Below are positions 15,904 through 23,559 of a stretch of DNA of 64,000 bases, piece after piece (the first letter of the stretch is position 1; every line of letters starts with the position of its first letter). The position numbers were made by a program, and so were the translations under genes. The stretch spans positions 3,915-67,914 of the forward strand of contig CAZOHT010000019.1 in assembly GCA_964579825.1 (NCBI GenBank), in the 5' to 3' direction. Under the pieces are notes generated by a model. The model worked only from the letters and a program-made list of their open reading frames with translations. It was not told the origin of the DNA and did not search any database. The stretch comes from SPCO01 sp964579825. GTDB lineage: Bacteria; Chloroflexota; Limnocylindria; Limnocylindrales; CSP1-4.

Positions 15904-16593
15904 TCACTCGCCCGGTTCGGATCCTCCTGGCTCGGGCGGCAGCGCGTGGGTCGCGCCGTCCGGCCACGCGGTGATGCAGACCCGGTTGCCGGCGCGGTCG
16001 GCGAGCGTCCAGGCCGGCTCATCCTCCCACTCGCGCACCACGCGACCGCCCGCTGCCAGGGCCGCCTCCAGCCTCCCGGCGACGTGTTCGCGGGCGACCG
16101 AGACGTCGATGTGCATCGCATGTCGCAACGGCTTGGCCGCATCGAGTTCCTGCATCCAGACCGTCGAGCCGTGCCCGAGCGGATCGACGCCGTTGTCGTC
16201 GGCCTGGCCCGAGTAGCCCAGGACGGCACGCCAGAACCCCACGTCGACGGTATCGGGCCTGGCGGCGACCGCCACCTGGACCTCCTGGACCGCGGCACGA
16301 TCGGCGACGGCACCATGGGCCGCGGCCACGGCCGACACGGCCCGCGCGAGTTCGACGTGGCGCGGCTCCAGGCCCCACAGGTCCCGCGTCAGGCGCACGG
16401 TGACCCGGGCGCCCGAGACCGACAACAGGGCCCCGGAGCCTTCGACTCCTGGGGTCTCGAGGATAGCGGCGACCAGCAGCCCGGAATCGCGGGCCGATCC
16501 GAGCCGGAACACCGCGGTCGCACCGCCATGTAGCACGACCCAATCGTCGACACCCTCGGCTGCGAGGAACCCTCGCCATCCCTGTTCGCTCAC
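15904..16593 (-). CDS. Pterin-carbinolamine-dehydratase-like / VOC domain fusion
   Basis: A 229-residue two-domain protein. Residues 1-95 follow the pterin-4a-carbinolamine dehydratase outline (AVFRLGS..DSGLLVAAI, then VTVRLTRDLWGLEPRHVELARAVSAVA). The catalytic HH-P motif of that enzyme is replaced by VEGSGA, so dehydratase activity is unlikely. Residues about 100-225 form a VOC/glyoxalase-like domain (FWRAVLGYSG ... HAMHIDVSVAREH ... TLADRAGNRVCITAW). Such fusions occur in Actinobacteria and have no assigned substrate. GTG start at 16593 with a GGGAGG site upstream and a TACCCT -10 candidate further back. Confidence 0.75.
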   Translation of the reverse strand: MSEQGWRGFLAAEGVDDWVVLHGGATAVFRLGSARDSGLLVAAILETPGVEGSGALLSVSGARVTVRLTRDLWGLEPRHVELARAVSAVAAAHGAVADRAAVQEVQVAVAARPDTVDVGFWRAVLGYSGQADDNGVDPLGHGSTVWMQELDAAKPLRHAMHIDVSVAREHVAGRLEAALAAGGRVVREWEDEPAWTLADRAGNRVCITAWPDGATHALPPEPGGSEPGE

Positions 16594-16659
16594 ATCCCAC
16601 CTCCCGGCGCACAGGGTACGACCGATGGTGCGGAGGCGATTGCGAGACCCGGATCGAGC

Positions 16660-17649
16660 TCAGTGCCGGTCGAAGAAGTCCAGGATGAGCTTCGAAGCCG
16701 AGAACGAATCGGTCACCCGGCCGATCACGACCTTCCCCAGGTATTGCGGGCCGCCCGGCCAGCCGTGACCGCCTCCCGCGACCGTGACGAGCGCCACCTC
16801 GGTCCCGTCGGGCGCCGTGGCCACGGCCGACGTCGCATCGTGAGCGATGGCCGCGCCTGGCGCCACCGACGTCGCCCCGTTGCGCGCGATCCAGCGGTCC
16901 ACGTAGGCGTCGGCGCCAAGGACGATGCCACGGCCCGCCGCTGAGCGGTCCCACGGCAGGCGGACCGGTCCGCCGGCGTAGGGGACGATGGGGTCGTCGC
17001 GTCCCAGGATGGCCAGCACGGAGACCGGGCCGTCCGGGTCGCACGCGTCGTCCGCGTCCACGCCGATGGTTCCCGCGATCTGGGCGATGGCCGCCACGCC
17101 GGATCCCGGTTCACAGGCCAGGCGCGCCGACATGAACGCCCCGTTGCTGATCCCCGCGGCGTAGATCCTGGCCCGGTCGATCCTGACTCGGGCTCCGACA
17201 TCCTCGACCAACGCCGCCATGAACGCGAGGTCGTCCGCGTCGGAGCCGACATCGCGCCCGTCATTCCATTGCTTGTTGATGCCATCGGGCCGAGCCACGA
17301 CGTAGCCGGCCGCGATGGCCATCGCCGGGAGGTTGCCGGTCTGCTTGTCGAGGTTGGCCGCCGCCCCGCCGCCGCCATGGAGCAGGATCAGGAGCGGGTG
17401 CGCGACGTCCGCTCGACCATCCACCGGCAGGTCCAGCAGGTACGAGCGCTGGAGACCGTCGACCTCGAGCTCGACGAGGGCGGTCCCTGGCGTCGTGTCG
17501 TCCGCCGCGGCCCGCACGCGAACCCACACGGCGAGCCCACCCACGATCGCGACCGCGATGACGAGCAAGAGCACGAGGAGGCGTCGGCCTTGCCTGTTGC
17601 GCGCGATGGCGGACGACGGCGATGACACGGTTCGATGCTCGTCTCTCAT
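16660..17649 (-). CDS. Secreted or anchored polyhydroxybutyrate depolymerase/LpqC-like esterase
   Basis: A 329-residue protein with an N-terminal cytoplasmic stretch, one hydrophobic helix (about residues 25-45, LLVLLLVIAVAIVGGLAVWV) that can act as signal anchor, and an Esterase_phb-type alpha/beta hydrolase. Motifs are LLILLHGGGG (oxyanion loop), ARPDGINKQWNDG, the nucleophile elbow AGISNGAF, an ILGRDDPIVPY Asp segment and GGGHGWPGG for the catalytic His. Relatives hydrolyse polyhydroxyalkanoate oligomers or feruloyl/acetyl esters outside the cell. Substrate unknown. ATG 17649 is preceded by a TATAGC hexamer about 11 bases upstream. Confidence 0.8.
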   Translation of the reverse strand: MRDEHRTVSSPSSAIARNRQGRRLLVLLLVIAVAIVGGLAVWVRVRAAADDTTPGTALVELEVDGLQRSYLLDLPVDGRADVAHPLLILLHGGGGAAANLDKQTGNLPAMAIAAGYVVARPDGINKQWNDGRDVGSDADDLAFMAALVEDVGARVRIDRARIYAAGISNGAFMSARLACEPGSGVAAIAQIAGTIGVDADDACDPDGPVSVLAILGRDDPIVPYAGGPVRLPWDRSAAGRGIVLGADAYVDRWIARNGATSVAPGAAIAHDATSAVATAPDGTEVALVTVAGGGHGWPGGPQYLGKVVIGRVTDSFSASKLILDFFDRH

Positions 17650-17680
17650 CGAGGCGCCGGCTATAGCCCGTTCGGCAGAC

Positions 17681-18532
17681 CTACGCCTCCAGGAGCCGGT
17701 ACACCTCGACCGGGCGGTCCAGCCCTTTGATCTCGCGGCGGTCGGCCTCCCCGAACACCAGGTCGGTCCCGTCGGCCAGGCCCCGGGTGATCGACGACAC
17801 GACGACCTCGGACGGCCCGCCGAGGGCCATGATCCGCGACGTGACGTGGACCGCGATCCCGCCGATGTCCGCCCCCATCCGCTCGACCTCGCCAGTGTGG
17901 ACGCCCACCCGGACTGCGATCCCGAGGCCGTCCACCGCGGTCCTGATCCCGCCCGCACACCTGAGGGCGCTCACGGCGCTGCTGAACGTGGCGAGGAAGC
18001 CGTCCCCGGTCGTGTTGACCTCGACGCCGCGGGCGCGGGCCAGTTCGACGCGGACGACCTTGTTGTGTTCGGCGAGGACCTGCTTCCAGCGGTGGTCGCC
18101 CAGTCGATCCGCCAGGCGAGTCGAATCGACGATGTCGGTCATCAGCAGGGTCGTCACGAACCGTTCGTGCTCCTGCGGGACGGCGATCGCGGCGATATGG
18201 CCCCCGATGTCGAGCATCACCGCCGGCTCATCGCCGAGCACCCAGGCGTCGTGCCCCGGCGGGACGTCGGCGATGTCGCCGGCCCGGAGCTCGACCACCT
18301 CGCCACCGTCCATCTGGTAGGCGAACCTTCCCGACAGGAGGACCTGGACGTGGTGGACCGGACAGGAGGTCGTCCCCATCGTCGGTCGCATGTGGAGCGA
18401 CCAGCGCCAACCCGGTTGCAGGACGCCACGACCGACGGTCTGGGATCCCACCGTGGCCAGTTGCACCTGGCCCAATTCGAAGACCCGGAGCTCGTCCGGT
18501 TCGTCGAGGTTCTTCCGTTGTGGGCCGGTCAT
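17681..18532 (-). CDS. Cupin-class III nucleotidyl cyclase fusion
   Basis: A 283-residue protein. The N-terminal part (about 20-110) is a cupin barrel (GVLQPGWRWSLH ... HHVQVLLSGRFAYQ ... RAGDIADVPPGHDAWVLGD). The C-terminal part (125-283) is a class III adenylate/guanylate cyclase domain. Metal-binding Asp132 and Asp136 in TDIVDST and Asp177 in TTGDG are present. The base-selecting Lys is Asn174, and the transition-state Asn is His229 in GGIAVHVTSR, with Arg233 kept. This GIAVH variant occurs in a large actinobacterial and proteobacterial subgroup of uncertain activity. The cupin may sense a ligand. ATG 18532 is seven bases after a TACCAT hexamer. Confidence 0.8.
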   Translation of the reverse strand: MTGPQRKNLDEPDELRVFELGQVQLATVGSQTVGRGVLQPGWRWSLHMRPTMGTTSCPVHHVQVLLSGRFAYQMDGGEVVELRAGDIADVPPGHDAWVLGDEPAVMLDIGGHIAAIAVPQEHERFVTTLLMTDIVDSTRLADRLGDHRWKQVLAEHNKVVRVELARARGVEVNTTGDGFLATFSSAVSALRCAGGIRTAVDGLGIAVRVGVHTGEVERMGADIGGIAVHVTSRIMALGGPSEVVVSSITRGLADGTDLVFGEADRREIKGLDRPVEVYRLLEA

Positions 18533-18545
18533 CGCGGCCATGGTA
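18533..18545 (-). promoter_or_regulatory. Candidate leaderless promoter of the cupin-cyclase gene
   Basis: On the minus strand TACCAT (18545-18540) ends seven bases before the ATG at 18532. The hexamer itself contains an alternative in-frame ATG (18541). Confidence 0.4.
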
Positions 18546-18635
18546 CGCGCCACCAGGGTGACCTCGGACCGCGGTCCCGCGAGCGGCGCGGCATACTGCG
18601 TCGCGAACCCACCGAAGCCGTCCAGGAGGGGCGTC

Positions 18636-20036
18636 ATGGCCGATACGCGGAGCCGGCTGACTCCAGCCCACCTGGACCAGCTGCGTCGCCACTGTGGCGA
18701 GGTCATCACGCCTGCCGATGCCACGTACGATGACGCGCGCCGGCTCTGGAATGCCGTCCACGACCGTCGACCCGCCGTCATCGTCCGACCGACCACGGCC
18801 ACCAGGGTCGCCACCGCGGTCCGGTTCGCTCGCGAGCACGAGCTCGAGATCGTCGTCCGGTCCGGTGGCCACAGTCCCATCGCGCTCACGGGGGCCGATG
18901 GTTGTCTCGTCGTCGACCTGTCGGCGATGCGTGGCGTCACGGTGGATCCACGGACCCGGATCGCTCGTGCGAACGGCGGCGCCCTGCTCGGCGAACTCGA
19001 TGTCGCGGCGCAGGCGCACGGCCTCGTCTGCCCGACCGGCGTCGTCGGCCATACCGGGGTCGCCGGACTGACCCTCGGTGGGGGAGTCGGGCGCCTGCAG
19101 CGGCACTTCGGACTCACGATCGACCACGTGACGGCCGTCGAGATCGCCACATCGGACGGACGACTCGTCCGCGCCACCGAGACCGATGAGCCCGACCTCT
19201 TCTGGGGCCTCCGCGGTGCCGGCTGGAACTTCGGGATCGCGACCGCGTTCGAATTCACGCTCGTGCCGTTCGGGCCGGACCTGCATCGGGGTGTCCTGAC
19301 CTTCCCCGCGACGCAGATCCAGGACGTCTGGACCGTCTTCCACGACTACGCGGCAAGCGCTCCGGACGCCGTATCGATGATCTTCGGGATCGATCGAGCG
19401 GGACCGGACGCCGGCTACCCGGACGAACTCCTCGGCAAGCCGATCGTGTACCTCGCCTGGAACCACAGTGGTGCGGCGCAGGACGTCGAGCGCGACACGG
19501 CCGGGCTCCGCGTGGGACCGACGCCTGTGACGACGACCATCGGCAGCGCCCCGTACCTGGAGGTCCAGACCGCGAACGACCTCGTCTTCGCCTGGGGCCA
19601 CCGCTCGTTCATCCGGAGCCACAACGCGAACGATGTGCGTCGCGAGGCGCTGGACGAGCTGGTCGAGCTGGTCGCGACCGCACCCGGGGATTCGACCTTC
19701 TCCGTCACCGCCCTCGGTGGGGCGATCGGCCGCATTCCCGAGGACGCGACCGCGTACACCGGTCGCGCGTCGCGGTTCGACCTCAGCGCAGACACGGCCT
19801 GGACCGACCCGGCGCTCGACGATGGGAATGCGGACTGGTGCCGGCGCCTCGTGGCCGTGGTCGAGCCAGACCGGGTCCTGGGTGCCTACGCGAACGGCAA
19901 CGCGGATATGGGCCCGGAGGCGTCGCGCCGATTCTACGGCGACGTGAAGCTCGAGCGGCTCGCCGCCCTGAAGCGCGAGTGGGATCCCGACAACGTCTTC
20001 CACGTGAACGCGAACGTGGCACCGGCCCCCCGATGA
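18636..20036 (+). CDS. FAD-linked oxidoreductase, PCMH/berberine-bridge enzyme type
   Basis: A 466-residue flavoprotein. The PCMH FAD-binding domain spans about residues 40-210 and carries VVRSGGHS, where the His is the usual site of covalent 8-alpha flavin attachment. TGVVGHTGVAGLTLGGGVG is the isoalloxazine loop. The C-terminal BBE motif (RFYGDVKLERLAALKREWDP followed by NVFHVN) is intact. The Cys for bicovalent 6-S-cysteinyl linkage is not obvious: the loop has VCPTG, with Cys in the expected area, so bicovalent flavin is possible. Substrates in this family include alcohols, sugars and alkaloids. AGGAGG six bases before the ATG fixes the start. Confidence 0.88.
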   Translation: MADTRSRLTPAHLDQLRRHCGEVITPADATYDDARRLWNAVHDRRPAVIVRPTTATRVATAVRFAREHELEIVVRSGGHSPIALTGADGCLVVDLSAMRGVTVDPRTRIARANGGALLGELDVAAQAHGLVCPTGVVGHTGVAGLTLGGGVGRLQRHFGLTIDHVTAVEIATSDGRLVRATETDEPDLFWGLRGAGWNFGIATAFEFTLVPFGPDLHRGVLTFPATQIQDVWTVFHDYAASAPDAVSMIFGIDRAGPDAGYPDELLGKPIVYLAWNHSGAAQDVERDTAGLRVGPTPVTTTIGSAPYLEVQTANDLVFAWGHRSFIRSHNANDVRREALDELVELVATAPGDSTFSVTALGGAIGRIPEDATAYTGRASRFDLSADTAWTDPALDDGNADWCRRLVAVVEPDRVLGAYANGNADMGPEASRRFYGDVKLERLAALKREWDPDNVFHVNANVAPAPR

Positions 20037-20554
20037 CCGGCTCGCCGCCGGTCGACATCCTGGTCGCCTATCGGACCCAGGCACTCGTGGTCTTCGCGCT
20101 GGTGGCCGTCGCCAGCATCGGACTCGGGTACGTGCTGCTCTACAGCGGACGGCGTGGACGACAGCTGTTGTGGGCGCTCACGGCCGTGTCATTCGCTGGT
20201 GTCCTGCTGCTGACGCTCGGACCGTCCGGCTACAACGTCCGAGACGAGGTGTGGTGCAAGGTGCAGGTCGTCGCTCCGACGCTGGGCCGCATCGAGCTCG
20301 TGGCGAACATCGCGCTGTTCTTCCCGCTGGCGTTCTACGGCACGCTCGCCAGCCGGCATCCGTTCGTGTGGCTGCTGGCGTGCGTCGGAGTGTCCGCAGC
20401 CATCGAGGCCATCCAGGCGGTCGCGCCGGTCATCGGACGCGCCTGCGACACGAATGACTGGCTGATGAACACGATCGGCAGCGTGGCCGGTGTGCTGGTC
20501 GCGATCGTCACGATGGCCCTGGTGGCACGCGTGGCGTCGAAGACCTCTTCCTAA
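20033..20554 (+). CDS. VanZ-like family membrane protein
   Basis: A 173-residue protein with five hydrophobic segments. The VanZ pattern is clear: RIELVANIALFFPLAFYG, then AIEAIQAVAPVIGRACDTND and WLMNTIGSVAGVLVAI. VanZ gives low-level teicoplanin resistance in enterococci. Most chromosomal homologues have no demonstrated role. The ATG overlaps the stop of the FAD oxidoreductase gene (ATGA), so the two are translationally coupled although no functional link is known. Confidence 0.8.
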   Translation: MTGSPPVDILVAYRTQALVVFALVAVASIGLGYVLLYSGRRGRQLLWALTAVSFAGVLLLTLGPSGYNVRDEVWCKVQVVAPTLGRIELVANIALFFPLAFYGTLASRHPFVWLLACVGVSAAIEAIQAVAPVIGRACDTNDWLMNTIGSVAGVLVAIVTMALVARVASKTSS

Positions 20555-20579
20555 CGCCCGCGCGGTCCTCCCTGAGGCG

Positions 20580-20591
20580 TACCGTTCGGGC
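20580..20591 (+). promoter_or_regulatory. Candidate leaderless promoter upstream of a short frame
   Basis: TACCGT (20580-20585) ends six bases before the ATG at 20592, the same geometry as at well-supported genes in this window. Confidence 0.3.
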
Positions 20592-20846
20592 ATGTGGCAT
20601 GGAGGGGAAGAGGTCGCAGGATCCGTCGACGCCGAAGCGGTGACCGAAACGCTCGACAGGATCCTCGCGGAGATCCCGGAGGGGGCCGACCCGTTCCTAC
20701 AACTGCCAGTCGGCGAACGCTCCACGCCTCAGCGTCGGACGACTATCCCGCACAGCCAGACCGATAGATGTCAGCTGGCCACCGGTCGACGTAGGGGAGT
20801 TGACGGGCATGTGCTAGGGGCCTACAGTGCATCAACCAGCACATAA
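20592..20846 (+). CDS. Doubtful 84-residue ORF, possibly a degraded small gene
   Basis: The frame begins with a -10-like hexamer six bases upstream. Its first half (DAEAVTETLDRILAEIPEGADPFLQLP) reads like an ordinary acidic helical protein. The second half is Arg/Thr/Ser-rich and overlaps the toxin-antitoxin promoter, suggesting that an original gene lost its 3' end when that module arrived. No family is recognised. It otherwise fills the 319-base space between the VanZ gene and the antitoxin. Confidence 0.25.
   Translation: MWHGGEEVAGSVDAEAVTETLDRILAEIPEGADPFLQLPVGERSTPQRRTTIPHSQTDRCQLATGRRRGVDGHVLGAYSASTST
20800..20828 (+). promoter_or_regulatory. Sigma-70-type promoter of the toxin-antitoxin operon
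   Basis: TTGACG (20800-20805) and TACAGT (20823-20828) are separated by exactly 17 bases, the best -35/-10 pair noticed in the window. An imperfect dyad TAGG-GG-CCTA (20815-20824) overlaps the -10 and could hold repressor. Confidence 0.5.
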
Positions 20847-20863
20847 CGTGTAGTTCCGTGTAG
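20847..20863 (+). promoter_or_regulatory. Candidate antitoxin operator (direct repeats)
   Basis: CGTGTAG occurs twice (20847-20853 and 20857-20863) with a ten-base period just before the antitoxin start. Ribbon-helix-helix antitoxins commonly bind such helically phased repeats to repress their own operon. Confidence 0.35.
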
Positions 20864-20873
20864 GTGACGAGAG

Positions 20874-21134
20874 ATGGCCGACCAACGCGCGAATCGGTTC
20901 AACGTCGTTCTCGACGACGAGCACGCGGCTAAGCTGCACAGCCTCGCGGACCGGACCTACGTCAACCCGGGCACCATCGCCCGATCCTTGCTGTCGATGG
21001 CCCTCGATCAGGCCAACCCGGATCCCGAGAGCGTTACGGCCCTGCTCGACGCGATCCCAGGTGCGCACAGGGGCGCACTCGATGGGCGAGAGGCACTCCG
21101 GTCTGGTCGGATCGTTCGACTCGAAGAGCTTTGA
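20874..21134 (+). CDS. Ribbon-helix-helix-type antitoxin
   Basis: An 86-residue protein. The N-terminal ANRFNVVLDDEHAAKLHSLADRTYVNPGTIARSLLSMAL segment matches the strand-helix-helix layout of Arc/MetJ/CopG DNA-binding antitoxins. The rest (DAIPGAHRGALDGREALRSGRIVRLEEL) is the acidic tail that wraps the toxin. It lies four bases before a ParE/RelE-type toxin. It should dimerise, bind the repeats upstream and neutralise the toxin. ATG 20874 follows an AGGTGA weak ribosome site. Base composition is a little less GC-rich than in the neighbours, consistent with transfer. Confidence 0.75.
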   Translation: MADQRANRFNVVLDDEHAAKLHSLADRTYVNPGTIARSLLSMALDQANPDPESVTALLDAIPGAHRGALDGREALRSGRIVRLEEL

Positions 21135-21138
21135 TGCG

Positions 21139-21438
21139 GTGGCGACTGTCGTCCTCGCGGAGCCGGCACTCGCTGACCTTGACCGCCTGATCGTGACGCA
21201 CAGCCTACCCGCCACGACTCGATCACGTGTCCGGACGTCGCTGGAACCGCTGGCCTCGTTCCCTCTGATCGGCTCCAAGCTCGTCGGGCGTTGGCAGGGG
21301 TTCCGCTTCATCGTTGGGCCGTGGCCCTGGATGCTCGTCGTGTACGAGTACGACGAGGTCATCGATCAAGTCGGCGTCGTCACGTTCCAGGACTCTAGAT
21401 CGGCGCGCTCAGCAACGTCCAGCAGCACAGCGGGGTAG
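21139..21438 (+). CDS. RelE/ParE superfamily toxin
   Basis: A 99-residue protein from GTG 21139. It shows the ParE/RelE order: VLAEPALADLDRLIVTHSLP (helices 1-2), RVRTSLEPLASFPLIGSKLVG, then the core strands GFRFIVGPWPWMLVVYEYDE and VIDQVGVVTFQDSR. The G-x-R-F ... WMLVVYEYDE block is typical of ParE-like gyrase poisons or RelE-like mRNA interferases. The target cannot be decided, because RelE catalytic residues are not evident. The frame stays open upstream, but a start at 21139 keeps the four-base gap after the antitoxin and gives normal family length. Confidence 0.7.
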   Translation: MATVVLAEPALADLDRLIVTHSLPATTRSRVRTSLEPLASFPLIGSKLVGRWQGFRFIVGPWPWMLVVYEYDEVIDQVGVVTFQDSRSARSATSSSTAG

Positions 21439-21444
21439 GGGAGC

Positions 21445-21525
21445 TTGACGACCGAGCCATTGCTGACACCGCAGGCGTTCGCGCAGAAGTGGCGCGGCGT
21501 GACGACGACCGAGAAGGCGAGCGTC
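21445..21525 (+). pseudogene. Truncated start of a class I SAM-dependent DNA methyltransferase
   Basis: A TTG at 21445 with a GGGGAG ribosome site, six bases after the toxin stop, opens a frame whose first 25 residues (LTPQAFAQKWRGVTTTEKAS) match the N-terminus of MmeI/type IIG-like DNA methyltransferases. That family continues with a QEHFIDLCRLLG segment, but here the similarity ends abruptly near 21520 and the frame turns into Arg/His-rich nonsense. An internal deletion has evidently removed the gene body. It implies that the toxin-antitoxin pair once sat beside a restriction-modification gene. Confidence 0.45.
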
Positions 21526-21541
21526 ACCCCGGGGTTGGCTC

Positions 21542-21736
21542 CTCAGTGGCGCCCTCGAAGGCACGGGGGAAGTCACGCAGTACTACGCGGTCGAGTTGGG
21601 ACGGAGCCACGACGACATCGTCAACATCGACTCGACCACCGCAAGCCCAATTGCATCGGGCGTCGAGGCGACCCTCCGAGACTTGGTGAGGGCCATGAGG
21701 ATGTTCTCTTCGAAACGACTCGTTGGTACCCGTTAG
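21542..21736 (+). other. Orphan protein-like frame without start, probable gene remnant
   Basis: In a frame different from the methyltransferase remnant, 64 sense codons from about 21542 to TAG 21734-21736 read like a normal protein end (GTGEVTQYYAVELGRSHDD, then a Ser/Thr-rich stretch and ATLRDLVRAMRMFSSKRLVG). No start codon with a ribosome site precedes it and I do not recognise the family. It may be the tail of a second gene fused by deletion to the methyltransferase start. The remaining 110 bases before 21849 show only the ribosome site of the next gene. Confidence 0.3.
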
Positions 21737-21848
21737 CGATGCACCTCTACCAGGGCACGACCCAGCAGTGCCGGACAGAACGAGCGATCGCGATCGGAAC
21801 GGCCGCAGCAGCTGAGACTCGGACCCCATACAGATCCGAAGGCAAGCC

Positions 21849-23186
21849 ATGATGGCCGATCTGGTCATCTCGCGATGCACGGCGCTCGTGCACGACGAGG
21901 ATGAGCGGATCACCTTCCGGGAGAACGCGACGATCGTCGTCCGAGACGGCGTGATCGAGTCGGTGACCTGCGACCCGGCCGAGATCGACGCCGGAGAGCG
22001 GATCGACGCGAAGGGCCAGGTGGCGATGCCCGGGCTCATCAACTGCCACACTCACGCGCCGATGGTCACCCTGCGCGGCGTCGCCGAGGATGTCGCCACG
22101 GAGGCGTGGTTCAACGACTACGTCTGGCCGATCGAGTCGAACCTCACCGAGCAGGACGTCGAGCTTGGCGCGCGGCTCGCGTGCGCCGAGATGCTCCGCG
22201 GCGGCGTCACGACCTTCGCCGATCACTACTTCTCGATGGACGTGGTCGCCCGCGTCGTCGCCGAGACCGGCATCCGAGCGCACCTCGGTGAGGCCTTCTT
22301 CTCTTCCCAGGGCTTGGACGGGCGCGAGAAGTCGCTGCGCTTCGCCCTCGACCATCGTGGGACCGCCGGCGGCCGCATCACCACCGCCCTCGCCCCGCAC
22401 GCGCCGTACACCGTCGAGGACGCCGACCTGGCCGCTACGGCCGAACTTGCCCGCAAGCACGGCCTCCCGATCCACATCCACGCATCGGAGAACCGCGACC
22501 AGGCCGACGTGAGCCTCGAGCGTCGCGGCATCACGCCGATCGAGGTCCTGCAGCGAACCGGGATCCTCGACGCTGACGTGCTCATCGCGCACGGCACGGG
22601 CATCCTCGATCGCGACCTGCCCACACTCGCAAGCGCCACCGGCCGGATCGCCGTCGCGACCGCGCCGCGCGGCTACCTGAAGTTCGGTTGGCCGACCACC
22701 ACACCCGTCCGCGGGTTGCGCGAGATCGGGATCGACGTCGGCCTGGCCACGGACGGCGCCGCGTCGAACAGCTCGCTCGACGTCTGGGACTCGATGGCGT
22801 TGACCGCGCTCATCCAGAAGTCGACCACCGGCGACCCGCGCTGGCTGACGTCACGTCAGGCGCTGCACCACGCGACGCTGCAGAGCGCCCGCGCGGTCGG
22901 GCTGGGGGAATCGATCGGTAGCCTCGCTCCAGGCCGGCGGGCCGACATCATCCTGGTCGACCTGCAGGGGCCGCATACCCAGCCCGTCCACGACCTCGCG
23001 GCAACGCTCGTGCACAGCGCCCGCTCCTCGGACGTCCGCACGACGATCGTCGACGGTCGGGTCCTCATGCGCGACCGCGAGCTGCTCACGATCGATGTGC
23101 CGGCGGTCGTCATGGCGATGGGGGAGCGGATGCCGGCCCTCCTCGACCGCAGCCACGGACGACGCATCCAGGATTACGACACCTAG
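21849..23186 (+). CDS. Amidohydrolase, SAH/MTA deaminase-like (MtaD/SsnA group)
   Basis: A 445-residue metal-dependent amidohydrolase. Metal ligands are visible in NCHTHAPM (about 63-70), HIHASE and ATDGAASN. The flanking LINCHTH ... MLRGGVTTFADHY pattern and TDGAASNSSLD fit the 5-methylthioadenosine/S-adenosylhomocysteine deaminase subgroup, but the AH-N-P-x-S-N-x-K-L segment is replaced by TAPRGYLKFG, so the substrate may differ. It would deaminate a purine or triazine-like ring in the cytoplasm. GAAGG lies six bases before ATG 21849; ATG 21852 is the alternative. Confidence 0.8.
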   Translation: MMADLVISRCTALVHDEDERITFRENATIVVRDGVIESVTCDPAEIDAGERIDAKGQVAMPGLINCHTHAPMVTLRGVAEDVATEAWFNDYVWPIESNLTEQDVELGARLACAEMLRGGVTTFADHYFSMDVVARVVAETGIRAHLGEAFFSSQGLDGREKSLRFALDHRGTAGGRITTALAPHAPYTVEDADLAATAELARKHGLPIHIHASENRDQADVSLERRGITPIEVLQRTGILDADVLIAHGTGILDRDLPTLASATGRIAVATAPRGYLKFGWPTTTPVRGLREIGIDVGLATDGAASNSSLDVWDSMALTALIQKSTTGDPRWLTSRQALHHATLQSARAVGLGESIGSLAPGRRADIILVDLQGPHTQPVHDLAATLVHSARSSDVRTTIVDGRVLMRDRELLTIDVPAVVMAMGERMPALLDRSHGRRIQDYDT

Positions 23187-23559
23187 GAGGCCGACGCGGT
23201 CGCCCGGTGACCTCCTCACCGATGGCTACATCGGGTACAGACCGAATCCCGATCGTTTCGGGTCATCGACAACACGCTCTTTGGCTACGACCGCAAGACA
23301 TACACACCCTAGGCACTCGTTGAGACACCGTTCGAGAGGTTCGGAGCCTCAGAACCTTCGGGATCGCGCCAAAGACGGCGCCTGCCCGGTCTCGCAGACA
23401 TAACTACCATTATCGGCAGTGGTCCAGCCAGGAACGAGTAGACGCCGGCGAGCGCTTGAGCCCGCTGGGTCGGAACATGTCGCGTCCTGTGTTCGTCGTG
23501 TCAGCGGACCTGCACCGTCGATCCAGATGCGGATGAACGGACTTGGAGCTGACGACCGG
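23187..23559. other. 373-base intergenic region with no supported gene
   Basis: Short frames here are disrupted and lack ribosome sites. A GAGGTTCGGAGCCTCAGAACC stretch (23337-23357) can pair locally (GAGG/CCTC and GGTTC/GAACC compete). Base composition drops around 23220-23420 with several AT-rich words, in keeping with non-coding or decayed sequence. Confidence 0.4.

Noticed and set aside
20033..20554. VanZ as evidence of a glycopeptide resistance cluster
   Set aside because: No vanH, vanA, vanX or two-component genes adjoin. VanZ-like proteins are common chromosomal membrane proteins.
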